This document shows, one piece after another, positions 6,633-12,001 of a stretch of DNA of 12,001 nt. The stretch lies in assembly GCA_016191565.1 (NCBI GenBank), contig JACPWA010000190.1, positions 1 through 12,001 on the forward strand. Reading direction: 5' to 3'. The translations under genes were made by a program, and so were the position numbers. This DNA comes from Simkania negevensis. Lineage in GTDB: Bacteria > Chlamydiota > Chlamydiia > Chlamydiales > Simkaniaceae. The notes beneath the pieces are model-generated. The model saw nothing but the letters and a program-made list of their open reading frames with translations. It searched no databases and was not told where the DNA came from. Numbering within the stretch: position 1 is the stretch's first letter; every line of letters starts with the position of its first letter.

Positions 6633-7526
6633 CTACCGCTTAGGGAAAACCTCCAATTTTGCTTCCAAAGTGTGATGATTTAAAATAGGTCGCTGGGGAT
6701 CTTGAGCAGAGATAGGTTCGATACAAACATAGGAACTGTTAGAGGGGTGGTAGACTTGGCAAGAAACTTCTGTAGAAGAAGCGGTGGCAAAGTCTATATG
6801 GAGGGAATATTCTTTGGTGCTTAATATTATTCGATAATCGTGACTTTGCTTTTCTTTCAGCTTAGGAATAAATCCATAATCTGCTTCTTCTGAAAGAGGA
6901 AAGTTAAGATGGTAGGAAGAATTTTCTTTCCAAGCGGAGGGAATGGAGAGCCATTTATCTCCAGAGCGATAGTTTTCCTCAACTTCTCCATGTAGAATAG
7001 CATCGGCGCTAATCTTATAATAGTAGTGTAATCCGATTGTGGAAGGACGTTCACTTTTGATCTTGTAACAAATAGAAAGGCCACGGCTAAGAAGGGTAGC
7101 GAGGTACTCAATCTCAAAATCTTGCCCTTCCAACTTGGCTAAAGAGGTTCCTAAGTAAGAGTCGCTCCCTTTGAGTTTTGCCTGGATCTGTGTAGAGCTT
7201 TGGAGATATTTCCAGGGAACATACCTCGCAATTCCATGGGAGAAGGGCTCTTCAACCCCCTTTGCTTCAAGCCTCTTGATGTGGGGAAAAAGGGAGTGAT
7301 CAAAGTCGAAAGGTATTTCCCCCTTTTTCCTATGGTAAAAGTGGGGACCAATGAGAGCACCAAGACCTGCAAAATGATCATCGAAAAGTCCTTGAGTTGA
7401 TTGGTCAATCACTTCGATGTTATCAATCTTATAGCTAATGAGATTCATCCCTTTTTCTGGAAGATAGGTTGCTTGAAGAAGCTCCCCATGGGGACCAAAA
7501 TTTTTTAGGATAGCTGATTTGACCAC
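6633..7526 (-). CDS. Aldose 1-epimerase / mutarotase family protein
   Basis: Predicted cytosolic beta-sandwich enzyme that interconverts alpha and beta anomers of a free or phosphorylated aldose. Seen in sequence: GMNLISYKIDNIEVID (26-41), the usual first strands; FSHGIAR (95-101), the family HG-AR motif with a conserved His and Arg; GLHYYYKIS (165-173), supplying the catalytic His at 167; and VCIEPIS (267-273), with the candidate catalytic-base Glu at 270. Length 297 is normal. The true sugar cannot be told; the His-Tyr-Tyr-Tyr form is closer to hexose-6-phosphate mutarotase-like members than to classical GalM. The start is GTG and overlaps the end of the TM2 gene by 22 bases without a clear Shine-Dalgarno, so translation is probably coupled to that gene. 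Confidence 0.87.
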   Translation of the reverse strand: MVKSAILKNFGPHGELLQATYLPEKGMNLISYKIDNIEVIDQSTQGLFDDHFAGLGALIGPHFYHRKKGEIPFDFDHSLFPHIKRLEAKGVEEPFSHGIARYVPWKYLQSSTQIQAKLKGSDSYLGTSLAKLEGQDFEIEYLATLLSRGLSICYKIKSERPSTIGLHYYYKISADAILHGEVEENYRSGDKWLSIPSAWKENSSYHLNFPLSEEADYGFIPKLKEKQSHDYRIILSTKEYSLHIDFATASSTEVSCQVYHPSNSSYVCIEPISAQDPQRPILNHHTLEAKLEVFPKR

Positions 7527-7753
7527 TTCGGTTTAATCTCACGTCTCGATTTGTCGGAAAAACCTCCGAAGAGGATCAGGGCAAAGTCGATCACTTGCCA
7601 TATTCCGAGTCCTCCAAGGGTAAGCAGCATTAAAGTCCCTGTCCCTTTTTTCCCAACATAAAAACGATGAAGTCCTAAAGACCCCAAAAAAAAGCAGAGG
7701 AGAAGAGAGGTAAAATAGCTTTTCTGGCTGATCTTGTTAATAGCTTCTTTCAT
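7505..7753 (-). CDS. Small TM2-domain membrane protein
   Basis: An 82-residue protein with the TM2 domain: a first hydrophobic helix (about 13-28), the signature GLHRFYVGKKGTG (27-39), and a second helix pair region, LMLLTLGGLGIWQVIDFALILF (41-62), followed by a basic tail (KSRREIKPKW). TM2 proteins are small inner-membrane proteins of unknown biochemical role found across bacteria. ATG start, with AAGG six bases upstream. It is first in a likely - strand operon (TM2, mutarotase, NDH-2, TalC-like) and overlaps the next gene by 22 bases. A promoter with a perfect -35 hexamer lies just upstream. Confidence 0.9.
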   Translation of the reverse strand: MKEAINKISQKSYFTSLLLCFFLGSLGLHRFYVGKKGTGTLMLLTLGGLGIWQVIDFALILFGGFSDKSRREIKPKWSNQLS

Positions 7754-7773
7754 AATAGACCTTTTTTAACCCT

Positions 7774-7804
7774 CTTATAGTCGATCAATCTACTGCTCTG
7801 TCAA
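7774..7804 (-). promoter_or_regulatory. Sigma-70-type promoter for the TM2-mutarotase-NDH-2-TalC operon
   Basis: On the - strand a perfect -35 TTGACA (7799-7804) is followed by TATAAG (7774-7779) as -10. The spacer is 19 bp, or 18 if the -10 is read as CTATAA, which is longer than ideal. It sits 20 bases before the TM2 start codon. No other good promoter is seen between the four genes. Confidence 0.55.
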
Positions 7805-7841
7805 CTCATTTTTATTTACTTAATTTCATACACATGTCTTT

Positions 7842-8004
7842 AGACTTCTTTCAAAACTCGCTTTGTTTGAAAAAATGGCGCGTTTTAGACAGTTCTTAAA
7901 AAAGATTTTGAAGACAATGTGGGAACACTTGGCTGAAAAAATCGGTTTTTAGAGATAGCAACAATCGCCGTTTTAGCAAATAAATGGAGTTTCGAAAAAA
8001 GTCT
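7842..8004. repeat. Long imperfect intergenic palindrome
   Basis: AGACTTCTTTCAAAACTC (7842-7859) pairs with GAGTTTCGAAAAAAGTCT (7987-8004), with 16 of 18 positions complementary. Further in, TTTGTTTGAAAAAATGGCG (about 7863-7881) pairs with CGCCGTTTTAGCAAATAAA at 15 of 19 positions, and the centre is weaker. The two mismatches in the outer arm become G-U pairs only in a - strand transcript. No convincing target duplication was found (TTT on both sides only). It may be a decayed MITE-like element like those at 4095-4365 and 11485-11578. The rest of the gap 7754-8135 holds the TM2 promoter and a small hairpin (8018-8041), nothing else recognised. Confidence 0.5.
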
Positions 8005-8135
8005 TTTGTAACCAAATAGCCTAAAAAGTCGAATTTGGGCTTATTACTTACTTTTAAGGAAGTTGCTGGGGATTAAGCAGTTGTTATGTATCTATAGTGA
8101 GACACTAGACCTCTTGCTTAAGCCCCCATGGGGTT

Positions 8136-8420
8136 GTGCAAAAGTATGTGGAAGCTTATTTAAAAGGGTATTCTGGGGACAATCATGTTCGTTTTTCAGA
8201 CCCTGCAGAAAGAGAAGCTCTAAAAAAACAGCTTCTCTCGCTAGTGAAGGGAACTTATAGCCCAAAAGTCCAAGGAATGGTACGATTAATCGTCGAAAGA
8301 GATTTAGATGAAACTCGTACTATGTTAAAGCCATTTAAAGCAGAAGGTTTAATGGCTCCTTTAAAATATAGAATGAAGGACCATATTATGAATGAGTATG
8401 ATCGTGCATTGCAAAGCTAA
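8136..8420 (+). CDS. Unrecognised small protein (94 aa), possibly 5'-truncated
   Basis: A short, highly charged, predicted helical frame: VQKYVEAYLKGYSG near the start, AEREALKKQLLSLVKG in the middle, and KYRMKDHIMNEYDRALQS at the end. There is no membrane segment or known motif. It is supported by its soluble-protein composition and by a very strong terminator 50 bases after its stop. The start is doubtful: GTG at 8136 has only a poorly spaced GGGG before it. The frame stays open back to TAG at 8106 without an ATG, and the +1-related frame upstream is open from 8063 with protein-like content (SETLDLLLKP). It could therefore be a gene with an unusual start or the C-terminal remnant of a longer, frameshifted gene. 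A weak promoter TTGCTG/TATGTA (8063-8090) could serve it. Confidence 0.5.
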   Translation: MQKYVEAYLKGYSGDNHVRFSDPAEREALKKQLLSLVKGTYSPKVQGMVRLIVERDLDETRTMLKPFKAEGLMAPLKYRMKDHIMNEYDRALQS

Positions 8421-8469
8421 TTGAAGCTTGCTGGTGCATACCGATCCTCGTTAAAAATTTTGATCTTTT

Positions 8470-8502
8470 AGCCCATTTTCTTGGAAAGTGGGCTTTTTTT
8501 TT
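8470..8502 (+). terminator. Strong intrinsic terminator after the 94-aa ORF
   Basis: AGCCCATTTT (8470-8479) pairs with AAAGTGGGCT (8485-8494) with one wobble around a 5-nt loop, followed by a run of nine T (8494-8502). Confidence 0.92.
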
Positions 8503-8530
8503 GTTTCTTTTACAGCAATGATTATTTAAG

Positions 8531-8564
8531 TTACTTTGTATAGAATGAAGACCTATACTTATAT
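8531..8564 (+). promoter_or_regulatory. Candidate promoter of the CstB-like gene
   Basis: Two overlapping sigma-70-like readings exist, both with 17-bp spacers: TTGTAT (8536-8541) with TTATAT (8559-8564), or TTACTT (8531-8536) with TATACT (8554-8559). Either would start transcription about 20-25 bases before the ATG at 8594. It lies after the terminator, where a new promoter is needed. Confidence 0.4.
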
Positions 8565-8593
8565 CGATTGTTATAAAAAGAAAGCAGGCCATT

Positions 8594-9970
8594 ATGTTAC
8601 TGCATCGCTTTGAAGAAAGAGGGCTTTCCCATTTTTCCTATGCTATAGGCTGTCGAGAAAAAGGACAGATAGCAATCATCGATCCAAGGCGTGATGTAGA
8701 GATTTATCTCGACTATGCGGAGAAAGAACGGTTGGTTATTTCTCATGTGTTTGAGACCCATATCCATGCTGATTATCTTTCCGGAGCTTATGAATTAGCA
8801 AGAAGAGCCAGAGCAACTCTTTTCCTATCAGGTTATGATAAGGGGCAGACCTATCAGATTCATTGCCCTCATCAGGATTGTTTTGAGGGGGACCGATTTC
8901 AGATAGGGCTTCTCTCACTAGAAGTGCTTCATACTCCTGGTCCCACTCCAGAACATCTCTCCTTTATTGCTTCTGAGGATGGTAAACCCAGAGCTCTTTT
9001 TTCTGGAGACTTTCTCCTTTGCGGTTCAGTTGGCTGCCCAGATTTTTATGAAGAAGAAAAGAAGGAAGAGGTTGCTAAAACTTTCTATTTTTCCTTAAAG
9101 GAAAAAATTGAAAAGCTTCCAGGTGAACTTGAAATTTATCCTGCACATGGAGCTGGATCTATTTTGAATGCTAATGTGGAAAGTGTCTCTTCTTCCAGCC
9201 TTCGCAAACAGAGAGTCTCAAATCCCTTTTTACGCCCTAACCTTATGGAGGAGGAGTTTCTCTTGCAGCTCTTTTCTAGCTCGCGTGAGTTTCCCTCTCA
9301 CTTTTTTAAGGTAAAAGAGAGAAATATAACTCAGCTTTTCTCTGAAGTTAAAATGGCTGAGCCTTTAGAGATGAGTTGCTTTAAAAAAGAAAGAAATAAG
9401 GGGGCATTTGTTCTCGATCTCCGCTCACAAGAGGCCTTTGCCAAAGGACATATTCCTGGTTCCCTTTGTATTGGAGTAGGGATTAAATTAGGACTTTGGG
9501 CTTCTTTATTTGTTCCTTACAATACCCCTCTTCTTCTTGTTCTTGAGGATTCAGGGGCTTTAAAAGAGAGCCTCCTGTCTCTTGCTAGAGTAGGGCTTGA
9601 TCAAGTACTCGGCTTTCTCTCTGGGGGATTTGAAACCTGGAGAAGAGTGGGTGGGGCTATCGATAAGATCGGTGAAGTTATCCCTGATCAATTAGAAGAG
9701 GCTTTTCCTTTCAAAAGAAAGCTGATTGATGTCAGATCAAAAGAAGAGTGGGATCTTGGACACCTTCCTGGAGCTATTCATGCACCTTTAGGAGAGCTTT
9801 CTGCAAAGATAGGTACCTATCCTAGAGAAGAGCCTCTTCTTTTTGTATGTGCAGGGGGATACCGTTCCATCCTTGCAGCTAGCCTTTTTAAACAGGCTAG
9901 ATATACTCATGTTTCCTCTTTGATTGGAGGGATGCTTGCGCTAAGACGCTATGAGCTAGCAAAATTATAA
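8594..9970 (+). CDS. CstB-like persulfide dioxygenase/sulfurtransferase (MBL + pseudo-rhodanese + rhodanese)
   Basis: Three domains in order match staphylococcal CstB, which oxidises low-molecular-weight persulfides and transfers sulfur to sulfite. The metallo-beta-lactamase domain (about 1-210) has THIHADYLSG (55-64: His56, His58, Asp60), SGDF with Asp139, and PAHGAGS with His185, as in ETHE1-type dioxygenases. The first rhodanese domain (about 268-352, DLRSQEAFAKGHIPG) has no Cys at its active loop (LEDSGALKES), so it is a pseudo-rhodanese. The second (about 375-455, IDVRSKEEWDLGHLPGA) has the full loop CAGGYRS with Cys419. Oddity: the motif normally read HTPGHTPE is HTPGPTPE here, so the expected third iron ligand is Pro117 (codon CCC, 8942-8944). 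Activity of the dioxygenase domain is therefore doubtful; the sulfurtransferase domain looks intact. Cytosolic; 458 residues is normal. ATG start with GCAGG five bases upstream; apparently monocistronic. Confidence 0.9.
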   Translation: MLLHRFEERGLSHFSYAIGCREKGQIAIIDPRRDVEIYLDYAEKERLVISHVFETHIHADYLSGAYELARRARATLFLSGYDKGQTYQIHCPHQDCFEGDRFQIGLLSLEVLHTPGPTPEHLSFIASEDGKPRALFSGDFLLCGSVGCPDFYEEEKKEEVAKTFYFSLKEKIEKLPGELEIYPAHGAGSILNANVESVSSSSLRKQRVSNPFLRPNLMEEEFLLQLFSSSREFPSHFFKVKERNITQLFSEVKMAEPLEMSCFKKERNKGAFVLDLRSQEAFAKGHIPGSLCIGVGIKLGLWASLFVPYNTPLLLVLEDSGALKESLLSLARVGLDQVLGFLSGGFETWRRVGGAIDKIGEVIPDQLEEAFPFKRKLIDVRSKEEWDLGHLPGAIHAPLGELSAKIGTYPREEPLLFVCAGGYRSILAASLFKQARYTHVSSLIGGMLALRRYELAKL

Positions 9971-9987
9971 ATTGTACTGACTCTGTA

Positions 9988-11409
9988 TTACTCTTGCTCG
10001 TGAGAAAAGGTGAGAGTTTGTTCCTCAATCAGGTGCCTTTTCTTCCATTTTCCTTGTAAGAAGCGAAGAAAAACCACTAGGGTGGCAATGAAATCGTAAA
10101 AGACCCAGATATAGAAGGCGATCATGATCTCTCCTTTAGGAAGGACAATAAGGAGATAAGTAGGGAGGAGCAAAAAAAACCAGATCGAAAGCGATCCAAT
10201 AGACATAAGAAAAAAGGTGTCTCCCGCTGAAACCAAAAGCCCTCTTATTAACCACCTTATACTTTCTAAGACAAGACAAATAGCAATGAGCATAAGAGCT
10301 TTACTGATGATTGCTTTGATTTCTATGAGCATAGTTGGTGAAAGAGCAATGTTAGAGCTATCGAAAGCACCAGGGTTTTTGAAGAAAAGATCGACTAAAG
10401 ATCCTGAAAACAAAGTAAATAAAAGGGTCAAAACAATGCCGAAAATAAGACAAAGAAAAAGCCCTGACTTAAGAACAGTTTTCACTTCTTCTGGTTTCTT
10501 AGCACCTATGAGATTGCCTGCTACAGCAATTGCCCCTTTTTCCAGTCCGAGACCAAAGAAAATGAAGAGAATAAGGATACTTTGCCCAATGCTTGCAATA
10601 AGAATATGCTGGGAACTTACCCGGCGCATCATCATATAGAAAAGAGCCCAACCGAGAATATCTAGCATCACAAAAACTGCTATGGGGCTTCCTACTTTAA
10701 AACATTTGCGGAAAAGAGAAGGTTGGAAGTGCCACTTTGTGGTTCCAAAAACAAGACGATTCTTTTTTTTGAAAAAGAGATAAGAGACCACGGCTAGTTG
10801 AGAGAGGATCCCCATCCCTGTAGCAATAGCAGCCCCTTTCATTCCATATGAGGGAATCCATCCCTTAATCCCAAAAATTAGGATTGGGTCAAGGATAATA
10901 TTCACCCCATTTCCAAGAAATCCGAGCCATTTTACTAAGGCGGTTTTTCCCTGTCCGATAAAAAAAGCGTTGAAGGCTGTATAGATCACCCAAAAGGGAG
11001 CAAAAATACAGTTCCAACGAAAATAAGTGGTTTCAAGAGGATTCATGATTTCCTTAAAGGCAAAAAAATCAGATCCGAAAGTGGATAGACAAAGGAAAAA
11101 GATAAAAGAGAAACCGGAGAGATAGAGCATCTGCCAGATGGGCTCGCCGAGCTTTTCATATTGCTTAGCTCCATTGTATTGGGCAACAAACACCTCTCCC
11201 ATAGCTGCTAGGGTGACCCAGCCCAATGCCGCTGAGATATAAAGGGTGCCTGCGCTAGATACAGCACCTAAGGCTGCACTCGAATAATAGGCAAGGTAGA
11301 GTCGATCACAAAAAATCATTGCTGTCATCGAAAGAAAGGAAATCATCAGGGAAAAGGAGACTTTCCAGAGCTCCTTGATAGATCCATTTTGAATTTTTTT
11401 TACTTTCAT
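9988..11409 (-). CDS. MATE-family multidrug/cation exporter
   Basis: A polytopic inner-membrane protein of 473 residues with about twelve hydrophobic segments, as expected for the multidrug and toxic compound extrusion family, which exports cationic compounds in exchange for Na+ or H+. Typical landmarks are visible: MIFCDRLYLAYYSSAALGAVS in the first helix-loop region, VAQYNGAKQYEKLG after helix 2, FNAFFIGQGKT followed by NIILDPILIFG, GMKGAAIATGMG, KVGSPIAVFVM starting the second half, and GAIAVAGNLIGAKKPEEV repeating the AQ-GAK theme. The C-terminal tail is charged (KWKKRHLIEEQ). The frame stays open to a TTG at 11424, but ATG at 11409 is the likelier start; neither has a good Shine-Dalgarno. 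It converges on the CstB-like gene with only 17 bases between stops and no terminator visible. Confidence 0.92.
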   Translation of the reverse strand: MKVKKIQNGSIKELWKVSFSLMISFLSMTAMIFCDRLYLAYYSSAALGAVSSAGTLYISAALGWVTLAAMGEVFVAQYNGAKQYEKLGEPIWQMLYLSGFSFIFFLCLSTFGSDFFAFKEIMNPLETTYFRWNCIFAPFWVIYTAFNAFFIGQGKTALVKWLGFLGNGVNIILDPILIFGIKGWIPSYGMKGAAIATGMGILSQLAVVSYLFFKKKNRLVFGTTKWHFQPSLFRKCFKVGSPIAVFVMLDILGWALFYMMMRRVSSQHILIASIGQSILILFIFFGLGLEKGAIAVAGNLIGAKKPEEVKTVLKSGLFLCLIFGIVLTLLFTLFSGSLVDLFFKNPGAFDSSNIALSPTMLIEIKAIISKALMLIAICLVLESIRWLIRGLLVSAGDTFFLMSIGSLSIWFFLLLPTYLLIVLPKGEIMIAFYIWVFYDFIATLVVFLRFLQGKWKKRHLIEEQTLTFSHEQE

Positions 11410-11484
11410 TTTTTGGTAAAACAAGCGGTTTTTTTTAAATGTTATATAAGAGCGATCTCATCATATTATCATCTATCGGAAATA

Positions 11485-11578
11485 ATACCGAACATCATTA
11501 AAAATTGTAGTTTTAAACGCATCAAAATTCCCGGGAATCGACGCGTTTAAAACTACAATTTTTGATGATATTCGGTAT
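11485..11578. repeat. Near-perfect 36-nt-arm palindromic element
   Basis: Arms 11485-11520 (begins ATACCGAACATC) and 11543-11578 (ends GATATTCGGTAT) are complementary at 34 of 36 positions. The 22-nt tip contains the smaller palindrome ATTCCCGGGAAT. One mismatch is C-A and one is a G-T wobble in the + strand RNA. No T run follows, so it is not a standard terminator. TA flanks CCG...CGG on both sides, which could be a target duplication, but the symmetry of the palindrome makes this undecidable. It separates the MATE exporter from the tRNA promoter; the rest of 11425-11673 shows only the tRNA promoter. Confidence 0.75.
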
Positions 11579-11623
11579 AAGATTGAAAATTTTTTCAGCT
11601 AGTGGGTTTCTGCAGGAAAAGAA

Positions 11624-11652
11624 TTGCTGAAATAGAGAATTTTTTGTATCTT
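11624..11652 (+). promoter_or_regulatory. Promoter of the tRNA-Ala/tRNA-Ile unit
   Basis: TTGCTG (11624-11629), a 17-bp spacer, and TATCTT (11647-11652). Transcription would begin about 15 bases before the first tRNA. The match to consensus is moderate, but spacing and position fit. Confidence 0.5.
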
Positions 11653-11673
11653 TGTGAAATCGATTCTCCTAGT

Positions 11674-11746
11674 GGGGGCTTAGCTCAGTTGGTAGAGCGT
11701 CTGATTTGCATTCAGAAGGTCAGGAGTTCGAATCTCCTAGCCTCCA
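11674..11746 (+). tRNA. tRNA-Ala(TGC)
   Basis: 73 nt with full cloverleaf: acceptor GGGGGCT with AGCCTCC, including the G3-U70 wobble that marks alanine tRNAs; D arm GCTC...GAGC; anticodon stem TCTGA/TCAGA with loop TTTGCAT and anticodon TGC at 11707-11709; T arm with GTTCGAATC. Discriminator A. The 3' CCA is not encoded (next bases TCT), so it must be added by the CCA-adding enzyme. Co-transcribed with tRNA-Ile after seven bases. Confidence 0.98.
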
Positions 11747-11753
11747 TCTTCTT

Positions 11754-11827
11754 GCGGTTATAGCTCAGTTGGTTAGAGCGCGACACTGATAATGTCGAGG
11801 TCCCAAGTTCAAGTCTTGGTAACCGCA
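11754..11827 (+). tRNA. tRNA-Ile(GAT)
   Basis: 74 nt: acceptor GCGGTTA with TAACCGC, D arm GCTC...GAGC, anticodon stem CGACA/TGTCG with loop CTGATAA and anticodon GAT at 11788-11790, T stem CCAAG/CTTGG around TTCAAGT, discriminator A. CCA is not encoded. A run of eight T starts three bases after the 3' end and may end transcription, though no separate hairpin precedes it. Confidence 0.98.
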
Positions 11828-11842
11828 TCGTTTTTTTTCTTT

Positions 11843-12001
11843 TTATGCGGTGGTTGTCACTTTTTCTTTTGCTCTAATATAGCCTTGGCTAAGCTCTGCT
11901 TGATAAACGATGAAAAGCCCTAAAGAAACCAATCCTGTTGAGCCAAGAATTACCCATGAGGGGCGCTCTCCAATCATTATCCAGCTTGTTAAAGAGGCAA
12001 A
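11843..12001 (-). CDS. C-terminal end of an EamA/DMT-superfamily transporter (partial)
   Basis: A frame entering from the right edge gives 52 residues to TAA at 11843-11845. The visible part reads as the last two membrane helices of a drug/metabolite transporter: SLTSWIMIGERPSW, where GER is the typical loop motif before the final helix, then VILGSTGLVSLGLFIVYQ as the last membrane segment, then a basic tail (RAKEKVTTTA). The substrate is unknown. It converges on the tRNA unit with a 15-base gap. Confidence 0.75.
   Translation of the reverse strand, partial: FASLTSWIMIGERPSWVILGSTGLVSLGLFIVYQAELSQGYIRAKEKVTTTA

Noticed and set aside
8018..8041. Small hairpin AGCCTAAA/TTTGGGCT considered as a terminator
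   Set aside because: Stem of eight with a wobble, no T run on either strand and no gene ending nearby.
10217..10639. 140-codon + strand frame inside the MATE gene
   Set aside because: Antisense to a conserved membrane protein gene; composition is as expected from the reverse reading of hydrophobic codons.
11410..11424. TTG start at 11424 for the MATE exporter
   Set aside because: ATG at 11409 is in frame, a better codon, and gives the usual short N-terminus; neither start has a Shine-Dalgarno.
11485..11578. Intrinsic terminator of the MATE or tRNA genes
   Set aside because: It lies upstream of both genes, the arms are too long, and no T run follows on either strand.
11822..11851. Rho-independent terminator for the partial transporter gene
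   Set aside because: The T tract lies in the loop on the + strand and becomes A on the - strand, so it cannot terminate - strand transcription.

Overview
The window looks like chromosomal DNA from a bacterium with moderate-to-low G+C. It is gene-dense apart from a few intergenic palindromes. The mix of genes (NDH-2, a TalC-like protein, a MATE pump, a CstB-like sulfur protein, an RtcB RNA-repair pair, and tRNA-Ala/tRNA-Ile outside an rRNA operon without encoded CCA) and the K/F/L-rich protein style resemble environmental Chlamydiota (Parachlamydiales). This is an impression from protein character, held at about 0.5; no marker gene fixes the phylum.

Layout, left to right. Bases 1-149 hold the charged C-terminal tail of a + strand gene ending at a clear intrinsic terminator. 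A 498-residue protein of unknown function with glycosyltransferase-like (GT-B) features lies on the - strand (199-1695). A divergent + strand pair follows: a fused 2'-5' RNA ligase/cyclic phosphodiesterase plus archease protein (TTG start, 1864), overlapping rtcB (2657-4084). Together they look like a compact RNA-repair operon, because archease is the known activator of RtcB. The convergent gap 4085-4438 carries a palindromic element inserted inside another palindromic element, each with its own 5-bp target duplication.

On the - strand, 7753 down to 4439 reads as one likely operon from a promoter with a perfect TTGACA: TM2-domain protein, aldose-1-epimerase-like mutarotase, type II NADH dehydrogenase fused to a cyclic-nucleotide-binding domain, and a TalC/fructose-6-phosphate-aldolase-like protein that has lost its central, lysine-bearing part. 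The gap 7754-8135 contains that promoter and another long imperfect palindrome. Next on the + strand is an unrecognised small ORF (8136-8420) with a strong terminator.

On the right, a CstB-like MBL/pseudo-rhodanese/rhodanese protein (8594-9970, +) faces a MATE-family exporter (9988-11409, -). A third palindrome with near-perfect 36-nt arms (11485-11578) separates the exporter from a promoter and the tRNA-Ala(TGC)/tRNA-Ile(GAT) pair. The window ends inside the C-terminus of an EamA/DMT-type transporter on the - strand. The most notable items are the nested insertion, the archease fusion next to rtcB, the NDH-2/CNB fusion, and two enzymes (TalC-like and CstB-like) that lack a key active-site residue.
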